This document shows, piece by piece, positions 38,006 to 46,687 of a stretch of 64,000 nucleotides of DNA. Source of the DNA: Moheibacter sp035515075 (GTDB lineage: Bacteria; Bacteroidota; Bacteroidia; Flavobacteriales; Weeksellaceae); NCBI GenBank assembly GCA_035515075.1, contig DATJBZ010000029.1, forward strand, positions 82,180 through 146,179, in the 5' to 3' direction. How positions within the stretch are numbered: the first letter of the stretch is position 1; each line of letters opens with the position of its first letter. Position numbers and translations under genes: made by a program. A model generated the notes under the pieces. That model did not search any database. It saw nothing but the letters and a program-made list of their open reading frames with translations, and was not told where the DNA came from.

Positions 38006-38983
38006 TTAATAAACCCATTTTAAACGTGGCGAAGTTTCTGGCACGACAATTCGTTCTGCAATTCTATCCAAACGATCGGGGAGTTTCATGATGAAATCTC
38101 TTGCTCTTTCCGCTTCAGCAGTCAAACTGGTGATTTTATCAATGTCCCACATTTTGATCAATTTTCGAATGATGTCCACATAATCCGCCGAAGTGTAAAT
38201 GCCTAAACGCTGCGCCGAATCTGAAAAAATCTCAAAAGCACGCCCTATTGGTTCACCTGATTCTCGCACAAAATGCGCAGGCATCACGATTTTTAATTTC
38301 AACATGTATTGAAACGCCAACATCATTTCACTTGGATCGATTTCAAAAATTCTTTTAACAAATTCCGCATAAGCAATGTGGTGACGCATCTCGTCTCCAG
38401 CAATAATTCTACACATATCCGCCAAACTTTTCACGCCATAATCTTTGGCCAATTTTGCCACACGATGGTGCGAAATGTAAGTCGCCAATTCTTGAAAACT
38501 CGTATAAACAAAGTTTTTGTAAGGATCCTTGCTCGTACCAATGTCAAATCCATCTGAAATCAAATAATGGGTCGAAATTTCCACTTCGCGCATGTTGACA
38601 CGACCAGACAAATAAAGAAATTTGTTCAACACATCACCGTGTCGATTTTCTTCTGCAGTCCAAGCACGAAACCATTTGGACCAGCCATTTCGGTTTTCAT
38701 TGTCCACGCCTTCAATTTCCATGATCCAAGATTCATAAGACGGCAAAGCCTCTTCAGTAATGGTATCACCAATCAGTGTAATCCAAAAATCATAAGGCAA
38801 TTCTTTGGACAATTCTCTTAGTTCTGTAATTTGATCGAAAAATTTATCTGAATGAGAATCGGGTAAAAAATCCGTCGGTTGCCAAATTTTCTCTGGACTG
38901 ATCAGAAATTTGTCCATGTAGTCATCCACATCTTTGTCGATGAAATTCATTACTTCTAAACGTATATTTTCTTGTTTTGTCAT
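38006..38983 (-). CDS. Soluble acyl-ACP desaturase (stearoyl-ACP type)
   Basis: 325 residues. The two carboxylate/histidine diiron motifs of plant-type acyl-ACP desaturases are complete: EENRH at 111-115 and DEMRH at 197-201, with supporting Glu77/78 and Glu165. The enzyme inserts a double bond, classically delta-9, into acyl-ACP using O2 and ferredoxin. It is a soluble enzyme, unlike the membrane desaturases most bacteria use. It starts 1 nt after the stop of a PlsC acyltransferase gene, which supports a role in making unsaturated membrane lipids. Confidence 0.92.
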   Translation of the reverse strand: MTKQENIRLEVMNFIDKDVDDYMDKFLISPEKIWQPTDFLPDSHSDKFFDQITELRELSKELPYDFWITLIGDTITEEALPSYESWIMEIEGVDNENRNGWSKWFRAWTAEENRHGDVLNKFLYLSGRVNMREVEISTHYLISDGFDIGTSKDPYKNFVYTSFQELATYISHHRVAKLAKDYGVKSLADMCRIIAGDEMRHHIAYAEFVKRIFEIDPSEMMLAFQYMLKLKIVMPAHFVRESGEPIGRAFEIFSDSAQRLGIYTSADYVDIIRKLIKMWDIDKITSLTAEAERARDFIMKLPDRLDRIAERIVVPETSPRLKWVY

Positions 38984-38984
38984 T

Positions 38985-39719
38985 TTAATCTGTATTTAAT
39001 TTTGATTGAATGCTTGTTTTAACTTTATCCATTAAAACTTCAAAATCAAAATCTTTTGGGGAAATTGGGTCATGGATTTCTAATGAAAATGCTGTACCCA
39101 AAGTTAAGGGAAAAGTGCCATCTTTCACGAGTTTCCATGAATTATTAATCGTAATCGGTACAATGAGCGCGGAGGGCGCATTTTTAATCAAAATTTTCAA
39201 TCCCGTATCATGAAAGGATTTCAATTGTCCATCCCTGCTTCGGGTGCCTTCTGGGAAAATTACTGCTGATCTTTGGTGCTGTTCTATGTATTGTCCCAAT
39301 TTTTTGATTTCAGGCAAAGCTTGCCGTGGATCTTTTCGGTCAATTAACGCTGATCCTCCTTTTTTCAAATTGAATGAAACACTTGGAATCCCTTTGCCCA
39401 ATTCCTTTTTGCTGATAAACTTGGGATGAAAATCCGCCAAATACCATTCGATAGGAGAGATGTCAAACAAACTTTGGTGATTGCTTACAAAAATATAGGT
39501 TTGCCCTTTTTGTAATTTCTCTTTTCCGTTGTATTGATAAGTTGTGCCCAAAAGCTTGGTGCATTGGATCAACATCCAATTCATGATTTTTACTGACTTT
39601 TGATGGCTTTTGTACCCCAACAAATGATGGCTTAACCATTGGAAAACATGCATGACCAATAAAGTTAATCCAAAGAAAAAATAACACAATGTGCTCAATA
39701 AGTAGGACAATATTTTCAT
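38985..39719 (-). CDS. 1-acyl-sn-glycerol-3-phosphate acyltransferase (PlsC family)
   Basis: 244 residues. One or two N-terminal helices (~5-28) and the acyltransferase motifs NHQSLFD (His81-Asp86) and FPEGTR (155-160). It should add the second acyl chain to lysophosphatidic acid at the inner membrane. It is followed directly (1 nt) by the acyl-ACP desaturase, and preceded by the phosphohexomutase with 21 nt between. Confidence 0.92.
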   Translation of the reverse strand: MKILSYLLSTLCYFFFGLTLLVMHVFQWLSHHLLGYKSHQKSVKIMNWMLIQCTKLLGTTYQYNGKEKLQKGQTYIFVSNHQSLFDISPIEWYLADFHPKFISKKELGKGIPSVSFNLKKGGSALIDRKDPRQALPEIKKLGQYIEQHQRSAVIFPEGTRSRDGQLKSFHDTGLKILIKNAPSALIVPITINNSWKLVKDGTFPLTLGTAFSLEIHDPISPKDFDFEVLMDKVKTSIQSKLNTD

Positions 39720-39740
39720 TGTAAAAAACTAATTCGGTGA

Positions 39741-41450
39741 TTAATTGAATTCTTTTTTTAGGTTTTCAATCTTATTTTCTAATGCTTTTTTAACGGTTTC
39801 AAAATCTTCTATTTTTTCCAAAGATGATTTGACTGAAAAATAAAATTTGATCTTAGGTTCAGTTCCAGAAGGACGTGCAGCGATTTTACTGCCATCTTCT
39901 GTGTAGAAAATCAAAACATTCGACTTTGGAATGTCGATTTCAGTTTTAGCTCCAGTCAATAAATCCGTTGAAATGGATGTTTGGAAATCATCCAAACGAA
40001 TGACTTTTGAGCCGCCAAAATTCAAAGGTGGATTCTCTCTGTAATTGGCCATCATTTGCCGAATTTCTTCCGCACCTTCTTTTCCAGTTCGAACGACAGA
40101 AACCAAATCTTCCAAATAAAAAGAGGTTTTCAAATAAATGTTCAACAATTCTTCAAAAAAACTGCTGTTGTTGGCTTTTGCTTGAGCCGCAATTTCACAA
40201 GCCAAAAGGGTAGAGGTCACCGAATCTTTGTCACGAATGAAATCTCCGACCATGAACCCAAAGCTTTCTTCACCACCACCGATGAATTGTTGCTTTCCTT
40301 CTGCGTTTTTGATCATGTCAGCAATCCATTTGAATCCTGTCAAACCAACTTTGCATTCGACTTGGTACAAATCAGCAATTTCAAAGAAAACATCAGAACT
40401 CACAATGGTCGAACCGATGAATTCATTGCCGTTCATGCCATTCTTTTGTTGTTGTTTCAATAAATAATCAACAAAAACCGCATTGGTTTGATTGCCGTTG
40501 AGTAGAATCATTTTTCCATTCAAATCACGAACAGCAATGCCCAAACGATCGGCATCAGGATCGGTTCCAATCACAATGTCCGCTTGAATTTCCTCTGCCA
40601 AATCCAACGCCATTTTCAAAGCGGCTGGTTCTTCTGGATTGGGCGAATCCACCGTTGGGAATTCTCCACTCGGATTTGCCTGTGCTTCAACCACGTGAAC
40701 TTGTGTAAACCCCGCCTTTTTCAAAGCTTCTGGTGTGATCGCTATCGCCGTTCCATGGATCGGTGTAAATACGATTTTCACGTCTTTTTTTCCTTCATCT
40801 GAAAAACCAACGGCATTCATGGACGCTTCAATAAAAGCTTGATCCATTGCTTTGCCGATGAATTCCAACAAATCAGGCTTTCCTTGGAATAAAATGTCTT
40901 TGGCTTGAATTTTATGCACTTCCGCAATGATTTCCGCATCCTGCGGAGGAACAATTTGTCCACCATCTTTCCAATACAATTTGAAACCATTGTATTCGGG
41001 TGGATTGTGCGAAGCCGTCAAAACGATGCCTGCATCACATTGTAAATGACGCACAGCAAAAGACAATTCTGGCGTCGGACGAAAACTTTCAAACAAATAC
41101 ACTTTGATGTTGTTGGCAGTCAAAATTTCGGCAACAATTCTGGCAAAAACATCCGAATTGTTGCGCACATCATAAGCGATGGCGACTGATTTGTCCTTTT
41201 CAGGGAATTGTTCATTCAAATAATTGGACAAACCTTGGGTCGCTGCACCCAAAGTATAGCGATTGATTCGGTTGGTGCCCACGCCCATAATGCCGCGCAT
41301 GCCACCGGTGCCAAATTCCAAATCTTTGTAAAATGCATCTTCTAAAAGGGCTGGATTTTTCTCCATCAAAAGTTGCACTTCATTTTTCGTTTTTTCGTCG
41401 TAAGGGGCTTGGAGCCACAATTGTGCTCTATCGTTGATCGTCTTGTTCAT
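39741..41450 (-). CDS. Phospho-sugar mutase (phosphoglucomutase/phosphomannomutase)
   Basis: 569 residues, the long form of the alpha-D-phosphohexomutase family. The active Ser147 sits in TASHNP, the metal loop is GTDPDADRLG, the sugar-specificity loop GGGEESFGF, and the phosphate-binding loop RPSGTEPKIKFYF. It interconverts hexose 1- and 6-phosphates (glucose or mannose) via a bisphosphate. It is on the same strand as the plsC-like gene, 21 nt away, and follows the head-GIN gene by 7 nt. Confidence 0.93.
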   Translation of the reverse strand: MNKTINDRAQLWLQAPYDEKTKNEVQLLMEKNPALLEDAFYKDLEFGTGGMRGIMGVGTNRINRYTLGAATQGLSNYLNEQFPEKDKSVAIAYDVRNNSDVFARIVAEILTANNIKVYLFESFRPTPELSFAVRHLQCDAGIVLTASHNPPEYNGFKLYWKDGGQIVPPQDAEIIAEVHKIQAKDILFQGKPDLLEFIGKAMDQAFIEASMNAVGFSDEGKKDVKIVFTPIHGTAIAITPEALKKAGFTQVHVVEAQANPSGEFPTVDSPNPEEPAALKMALDLAEEIQADIVIGTDPDADRLGIAVRDLNGKMILLNGNQTNAVFVDYLLKQQQKNGMNGNEFIGSTIVSSDVFFEIADLYQVECKVGLTGFKWIADMIKNAEGKQQFIGGGEESFGFMVGDFIRDKDSVTSTLLACEIAAQAKANNSSFFEELLNIYLKTSFYLEDLVSVVRTGKEGAEEIRQMMANYRENPPLNFGGSKVIRLDDFQTSISTDLLTGAKTEIDIPKSNVLIFYTEDGSKIAARPSGTEPKIKFYFSVKSSLEKIEDFETVKKALENKIENLKKEFN

Positions 41451-41457
41451 TTGTTAC

Positions 41458-42162
41458 TTATTTTTGTTGAATGACCGCTTGGTCTTTCTCAGTCGTATTC
41501 TTTTTGGGATTTCCACTGTAAAAAACTCGGGCATTGTCCGTCGCTTTTCCTTCCAAAGTTTTCATCGCATACACCGACAATTGACTGCTTTTTTTGGTTT
41601 TGAATTCCACATCTACCGCTTGCAATTGAGACAAATTCGCATTAGACTCATCATTTGCATTCACTTTCAAATGAATTACAGTCCCACTCATTTGAACATT
41701 GCTTTGGTCGGCCAATTCGATGTTTAAATTTTTAATTTCTGAAAAGGTTTGGGTCAAATGACTCGCATCGCGCAATTGTATGGTCATCTCTTCTGCCTTC
41801 AAAGTACCCGCCGTTTTCAACTGGGTTTTTCCATTCAAGGAGATTTTATGTAAAATCGGAGAATAATACACATGGACATTGTACAAACTCGACTTTTTCA
41901 CTTGCGCATTTTCGTTGATATTCAAGGCCGCTTTTTTGGTATTGAACACCAAATTATCAATGATGTTTTGGTGGGACTCTACCACGATTTTCGCATCTTC
42001 TGATGGAATCAAGGTGACTTCACAATGGCAATCAATGGACAGCTGCTCAAATACATCCACAGCAAAGGTCTGTTCGATATTTGCCATTCCTTCTCCTTCA
42101 ATTTTTGATTGACATGAAAGAAGGGATGCGCTGACAATCAATGATAATGCGATTTTTTTCAT
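41458..42162 (-). CDS. Head-GIN/DUF2807-type lipoprotein
   Basis: 234 residues. A lipoprotein signal ends at SASLLSC (Cys17). The rest is a right-handed beta-helix-like repeat (GEGMANIEQTFAVDVFEQLS, GKTQLKTAGTLKAEE, LRDASHLTQTFSEI) typical of the putative auto-transporter adhesin / head-GIN domain of Bacteroidota. Anchored in the envelope, with no known molecular function. It overlaps the upstream glycosyltransferase gene by 4 nt and has the same orientation as the phosphohexomutase. Confidence 0.85.
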   Translation of the reverse strand: MKKIALSLIVSASLLSCQSKIEGEGMANIEQTFAVDVFEQLSIDCHCEVTLIPSEDAKIVVESHQNIIDNLVFNTKKAALNINENAQVKKSSLYNVHVYYSPILHKISLNGKTQLKTAGTLKAEEMTIQLRDASHLTQTFSEIKNLNIELADQSNVQMSGTVIHLKVNANDESNANLSQLQAVDVEFKTKKSSQLSVYAMKTLEGKATDNARVFYSGNPKKNTTEKDQAVIQQK

Positions 42163-43136
42163 GAGTTTATTTTTTGGTTAAAATTCAAAGTATCTCGGAT
42201 TTCAAATTCGTTTTTATTCTTTTTAGAACGCACCAAAATTTCGCCTAAAAAGCCAGCCAAAAACATTTGCGTTCCCAACATCATGGTCGTCAATGCGATA
42301 TAAAAAAATGGATTATCGGTAATCAATCGGGCGTTCTTTTCTGCGATATACACCTTGAATAATTTGTCCAATCCCAAATACAACGCCGATAGAAATCCGA
42401 TGACAAACATGATGGTGCCCAAGGCGCCAAATAGGTGCATGGGTTTGTTGCCGAATTTTGAAATGAAGGAAAGCGTGATCAAATCCAAAAAACCATTGAC
42501 AAATCGGCTGTTGCCAAATTTTGAATGTCCATGCTTTCGGGCTTGGTGTTTTACTTTTTTCTCTACAATCCGTTCAAATCCTAAATTTTTAGCCAAAACA
42601 GGAATGTAACGGTGCATGTCACCATGCAATTGAATTTCTTGTGCGACTTCAGTTCTGTACGCCTTCAATCCACAATTGAAATCATGCAATTCCAATCCTG
42701 AAACCTTTCTGGCAACTGCATTGAATAATTTTGAAGGAAAGTTTTTGGTGAATTTAGGGTCTTGTCGGTTCTGTTTCCAACCCGAAACGATGTCGGCGTT
42801 TTTGGTCTGCAAAACGTCAATTAAACCAGGGATTTCTTCCGGAAAATCCTGTAAATCCGCATCCATGGTGATCAAGTGTTTTCCTTTGGCTTCTTTGAAA
42901 GCCGCCATGAAAGCTTGTGATTTGCCATAATTTTTTCTAAAACGAATGCCTTTGATTTCAGGATGGGCTTCAGATAAAAACTCAATGATTTGCCAAGAAT
43001 GATCGGTGCTGCCATCGTCTACAAAGATTACTTCAAATTGATAGCCCTGATTTTGACAAACTGTTTTGATCCGATGAAATAATTCTTCAATCGAATCTTG
43101 TTCATTCAGCAAAGGAATTACGATAGATACATCCAT
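42159..43136 (-). CDS. Glycosyltransferase family 2 with C-terminal membrane helices
   Basis: 325 residues. GT-A motifs VDDGSTDHS (nucleotide-binding Asp40-41) and MDADLQD (metal-binding DAD at 92-94), then two transmembrane helices near 233-258 and 273-297. This is the DPM1/ArnC-like group, which charges polyprenyl phosphate with a sugar at the cytoplasmic face of the membrane. The donor is unknown. It overlaps the DUF4199 gene by one base and the head-GIN gene by 4 nt. Confidence 0.9.
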   Translation of the reverse strand: MDVSIVIPLLNEQDSIEELFHRIKTVCQNQGYQFEVIFVDDGSTDHSWQIIEFLSEAHPEIKGIRFRKNYGKSQAFMAAFKEAKGKHLITMDADLQDFPEEIPGLIDVLQTKNADIVSGWKQNRQDPKFTKNFPSKLFNAVARKVSGLELHDFNCGLKAYRTEVAQEIQLHGDMHRYIPVLAKNLGFERIVEKKVKHQARKHGHSKFGNSRFVNGFLDLITLSFISKFGNKPMHLFGALGTIMFVIGFLSALYLGLDKLFKVYIAEKNARLITDNPFFYIALTTMMLGTQMFLAGFLGEILVRSKKNKNEFEIRDTLNFNQKINS

Positions 43137-43675
43137 TAGACCCGTCTATTTTTAAAGAATGTGGCAAAAATAAACGAAATCATCAAATAGTAAAAAAGTA
43201 CAACGGCAAACGAAATGAAAAACACTTTTAGCGTAAACATATTGATGCTGCTGTCAAACATTTGCTGCACGATGGCTTCATTTTTCTCCATAAATTCAGG
43301 GTTGGGGTTGGCGGTCATCAAATCGTACCAACCTCTTTGAAGACTGTCTTCTGCCCAACTTCCAATGGTGTTGAAGAAAATAAAGATGGAACCCAAACTC
43401 AAAAACCCACCGATGAACATTGTCAAAAAACTCATTCGCCAAGCCTGCCCAAATTCTAAAACTTGTTTTCTTGCTGTCGAAAAAACAGTGTAAAAAGCCA
43501 TTCCCGCATACAGTGCTGGTAGGACAAAACAGCTGATCATGGCAGAATAGTTGAAATAATCCGATTCTGAAACGCTCCCTTTTGTTGAGAAATAATAAAA
43601 CAAAAGAAAAAACAAAGCCATGGTCACTACAAATAAAATTAAGCCTTGCCTGATGATTTTTTGTTGATTGTTCAT
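43136..43675 (-). CDS. DUF4199 family membrane protein
   Basis: 179 residues with four hydrophobic helices (about 12-30, 43-65, 80-103, 148-172). The pattern matches DUF4199, common next to DPM1-like GT2 genes in Bacteroidota. Function is unknown. It shares a transcript with the overlapping GT2 gene; together they suggest a polyprenyl-sugar or membrane glycolipid pathway. Confidence 0.82.
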   Translation of the reverse strand: MNNQQKIIRQGLILFVVTMALFFLLFYYFSTKGSVSESDYFNYSAMISCFVLPALYAGMAFYTVFSTARKQVLEFGQAWRMSFLTMFIGGFLSLGSIFIFFNTIGSWAEDSLQRGWYDLMTANPNPEFMEKNEAIVQQMFDSSINMFTLKVFFISFAVVLFYYLMISFIFATFFKNRRV

Positions 43676-43702
43676 TTCGCAAATGTAAGCATATAAAGCA
43701 AA

Positions 43703-44203
43703 TTATTTTTCTGATTCTTCTTCGAAATCGAGCGAAAGGGAATTGACGCAATAACGCAATCCAGTTTCAGTGGGACCATCATCAAAAACATGGCCCAAAT
43801 GTCCGCCACAATTGCCACAAAGTATTTCAGTTCGAACCATGCCATGAGAACGATCCACTTTTTCAATGATTTTTCCCTCTTCGACACTTTGGTCAAAGCT
43901 TGGCCAACCGCAATGTGCATCAAATTTAGCCGTTGAATCAAATAGCTTTTCACCGCATCCTGCACAAGTATACACACCTTTTTCAAAGTGCATGTTAAAT
44001 TCTCCCGAATGAGGGTGCTCAGTTCCAGCCTCGCGCAAAATATGGTATTGTGCGGGCGTTAAAATTTCTTGCCATTCTTCCGCTGATTTTTGAACATTGA
44101 AAGTTGTTTTCTCTAAATTTCCCATTGGATTTTCTTTTAAAGTTTGTGGTAAACAAGCAACCAAGCTGTATAATATAAACAAAGAAATGATTGATTGTGT
44201 CAT
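43703..44203 (-). CDS. msrB: Peptide-methionine (R)-S-oxide reductase, lipoprotein form
   Basis: 166 residues from the ATG at 44203, chosen because a lipoprotein signal follows (SIISLFILYSLVAC, lipid Cys17). MsrB motifs are complete: zinc cysteines CAGC (80, 83) and CGNC (129, 132), GWPSFD, and the catalytic Cys152 in LRYCVNSLSLDF. It repairs oxidised methionine (R form) in proteins, here in the periplasm or outer membrane rather than in the cytoplasm. It follows aroB closely on the same strand (48 nt from the aroB stop). Confidence 0.92.
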   Translation of the reverse strand: MTQSIISLFILYSLVACLPQTLKENPMGNLEKTTFNVQKSAEEWQEILTPAQYHILREAGTEHPHSGEFNMHFEKGVYTCAGCGEKLFDSTAKFDAHCGWPSFDQSVEEGKIIEKVDRSHGMVRTEILCGNCGGHLGHVFDDGPTETGLRYCVNSLSLDFEEESEK

Positions 44204-44250
44204 GAATTCTTTTGGTTCAAAGTGCAAAAAATATGCCGTTTGATTGTGTT

Positions 44251-45303
44251 TCAAAACAGCTTTTGGTGGTAAGTATCGATTGCTTTAAGAATGTCCTTTT
44301 CAGCCACAAAAACGTCGAAATCACATTGACCAATGCTGTTCAATAAACTGAAATTGATTTGGTTGAATTTGTTTTTCTTGTCAAATCTCATGCGGTGAAC
44401 AAGTGCTTTGACTTCATTTTCATCGAATTGCATCGGTTCGAAATAGCGCAAAAGATTCGAATAGATTTCCTCTAAATCTTCTTGACTCAGATCATTTTTT
44501 TGATGACTCAAAATCCCTTCGATGAGCATTCCCATTGCGATCGCTTCGCCGTGTAATAATTGTTTCTCATGACTCAAGCATTCGCTTTCAATGGCGTGAC
44601 CCATCGTATGCCCGAAATTTAAAATCTTTCTTAAGCCCATTTCTTTGGGATCTGCTTCTGTGATATTCAATTTGATTTGAACCGAAGCTTGAATCAATGG
44701 TTGAATATTTTTTGATGACAATTCTTTTTCAGCAATCAGATGCTTCCAATGCGTTTTGTCTTGGATCAAACCATGTTTGAACATCTCTGCCAAGCCCGAT
44801 TTGAATTCTCTTTTGGGCAAAGTTTCAAGAAATTGAGAATCAATCAAAGTAGCTTTCGGCCAAGAAAAAGCGCCGACAAGGTTTTTGGTTTGCTCCAAAT
44901 TCACTCCTGTTTTTCCGCCAACAGATGCATCGACCATCGCCAATAGAGAAGTGGGAATATTGATAAAATCAATACCACGCATAAAGCTTGCCCCCACAAA
45001 GCCTCCCAAATCAGTGACCATGCCACCGCCCAAATTGAGCAACAACATTTTCCGAGCTTGTCGCGTTTCAGCCAATTTGGACCAAATAGATGCCGCACTC
45101 GTCAGGTCTTTATTATCTTCTCCTGCTGGGATGGAAAATGAAAAGACTTCAAAATCACCTTTTAATTCATCCAATAAAATGGGCAAACAAAATTGTTGGG
45201 TATGGGAATCGGTGAGTACAAAAACAAATTCGTATTCGTTTTCTTCAATAATTTCGTTCAACTTCAAATAGATCTCTTTGAAATAAATGGGTGTTTGCAT
45301 CAT
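44251..45303 (-). CDS. aroB: 3-dehydroquinate synthase
   Basis: About 350 residues; the exact start (45324, 45303 or 45300) is uncertain, and the tandem ATG at 45303/45300 is the most natural. NAD-binding NLGGGMVTDLGGF, the zinc-ligand motifs KTGVN and FGHTMGHAIE, and the lysine-rich MFKHGLI. It makes 3-dehydroquinate from DAHP in the shikimate pathway. No other aro genes are nearby. It is divergent from the GlmU-like gene. Confidence 0.94.
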   Translation of the reverse strand: MMQTPIYFKEIYLKLNEIIEENEYEFVFVLTDSHTQQFCLPILLDELKGDFEVFSFSIPAGEDNKDLTSAASIWSKLAETRQARKMLLLNLGGGMVTDLGGFVGASFMRGIDFINIPTSLLAMVDASVGGKTGVNLEQTKNLVGAFSWPKATLIDSQFLETLPKREFKSGLAEMFKHGLIQDKTHWKHLIAEKELSSKNIQPLIQASVQIKLNITEADPKEMGLRKILNFGHTMGHAIESECLSHEKQLLHGEAIAMGMLIEGILSHQKNDLSQEDLEEIYSNLLRYFEPMQFDENEVKALVHRMRFDKKNKFNQINFSLLNSIGQCDFDVFVAEKDILKAIDTYHQKLF

Positions 45304-45363
45304 TGGATTGAATTGAACGGGCAATTTAAAACAATATAATCGATGAACTCTTCAAATAAAGTT

Positions 45364-45371
45364 TAATTTTG
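45364..45371 (+). promoter_or_regulatory. -7 element of the GlmU-like gene
   Basis: TAATTTTG, full match, about 16 nt before ATG 45388; no clear -33 element at the right distance. Confidence 0.35.
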
Positions 45372-45387
45372 TTTGAAAATAGCTTGC

Positions 45388-46554
45388 ATGAACATTGTAC
45401 TTTTTGATGGCATGGAATGGGCACAGTTGCGCCCATTGACTTTGACCAAGCCTATTGCCGAATTGAGAATGGGGATTTTAACTTTCAGAGAAAGGTGGGA
45501 AAAACACTTGCCAGGAAAGTACAGTTATTTGACACAAGACTATTTGTCCAAAAAATACCCACTTCAAATCGATGAGGAGAATTTGTTCATCAATCCCAGT
45601 TTTTTTCCTACACCTTTATATATAGAAGAGATTCAGCGCTTGAAAACGGGCGAAAGCATTTGGAAGGAAGGCCATTTGATGGCGGCAAAAATGAGTTTTG
45701 AGGCGTTTCAAGAAGTTGAACAGCAATCAAACAAAAAGATCTTCGCGCAAGGAGTTTTGCACATTCAGCATTTGTGGGATTTATTTCATTGGAATGCGGC
45801 AGCCATTCAATTTGATTTTGATGGTTTGACTAAGAATAGAATTTCACAAGCAATTTCTTCTACCAATGGCGTGATGCATGCTGATAATATTTTTATAGAA
45901 GAAGGCGCTGTGGTTGAATATTCAACTTTGAATGCTAAAAACGGCCCGATTTATATTGGAAAAAATGCAGAAGTCATGGAAGGCAGCATGATCCGTGGGA
46001 GTTTCGCATTGTGCGAAAATGCAACCGTCAATATGGGCACCAAGATTTATGCAGGAACGACGATCGGACCACATTGCAAAGTCGGCGGAGAAATCAACAA
46101 CTCGATTTTGATGGGCTATTCCAACAAGGGACACGATGGCTTTTTGGGGAATTCAGTGATCGGCGAATGGTGCAATTTGGGCGCGGATACCAACAATTCC
46201 AATTTGAAAAACAATTATTCGAACATTCGGATTTGGGATTATTCGCGCAAAAACTATGTGGATACAGGCTTGCAGTTTTTTGGCTTGGTCATGGGTGATT
46301 ATTCCAAATCAGCCATCAACAGTCAATTCAATACAGGAACAGTAGTCGGAATTTCCGCCAATGTATTTGCGGTTGGATTTCCGCCAAAATTCATACCTTC
46401 GTTCAGTTGGGGTGGAAGTGAAGCTGCACCCAAGTTTGATTTGGACAAAAGTTTTGAAGCCGCCAATAAAATGAAGGAAAGAAGAAAAAAGATATTAACC
46501 GAATATGATCAGGAGATTTTATCTCACATCTATTCCAAAGAGTCGGATTATTAA
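45388..46554 (+). CDS. GlmU-like putative sugar nucleotidyltransferase
   Basis: 388 residues from ATG 45388; an upstream TTG adds five residues. Residues 1-150 are a degenerate nucleotidyltransferase domain (LFDGMEWAQLRPLTLTKPIAELRMGILTFRERW), and ~170-350 a left-handed beta-helix of hexapeptide repeats (GPIYIGKNAEVMEGSMIRG, NMGTKIYAGTTIGPHCKVGG). It is the single-copy GlmU-family protein found throughout Bacteroidota. The real sugar is unknown; a role in activated amino-sugar or envelope precursor synthesis is an inference. The classic GxGTRM loop is absent, so catalysis by the first domain is doubtful. Confidence 0.8.
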   Translation: MNIVLFDGMEWAQLRPLTLTKPIAELRMGILTFRERWEKHLPGKYSYLTQDYLSKKYPLQIDEENLFINPSFFPTPLYIEEIQRLKTGESIWKEGHLMAAKMSFEAFQEVEQQSNKKIFAQGVLHIQHLWDLFHWNAAAIQFDFDGLTKNRISQAISSTNGVMHADNIFIEEGAVVEYSTLNAKNGPIYIGKNAEVMEGSMIRGSFALCENATVNMGTKIYAGTTIGPHCKVGGEINNSILMGYSNKGHDGFLGNSVIGEWCNLGADTNNSNLKNNYSNIRIWDYSRKNYVDTGLQFFGLVMGDYSKSAINSQFNTGTVVGISANVFAVGFPPKFIPSFSWGGSEAAPKFDLDKSFEAANKMKERRKKILTEYDQEILSHIYSKESDY

Positions 46555-46650
46555 CCAATTACGATGAGGCAAGTTTGTTTTTATAAAAAAAAGAGCAGAA
46601 TGAATGTTAATAAACCTTGATTGAAAAATGGGTTAATTGATAAATATTCT

Positions 46651-46658
46651 TAAATTTG
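46651..46658 (+). promoter_or_regulatory. -7 element of the PLP lyase gene
   Basis: TAAATTTG, full match, ~30 nt before ATG 46688. The nearest TTG spacings (11 and 27 nt) are not ideal, so only the -7 element is claimed. Confidence 0.4.
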
Positions 46659-46687
46659 CCGTTTGTAAGTAAAGAACTAAATGTATA

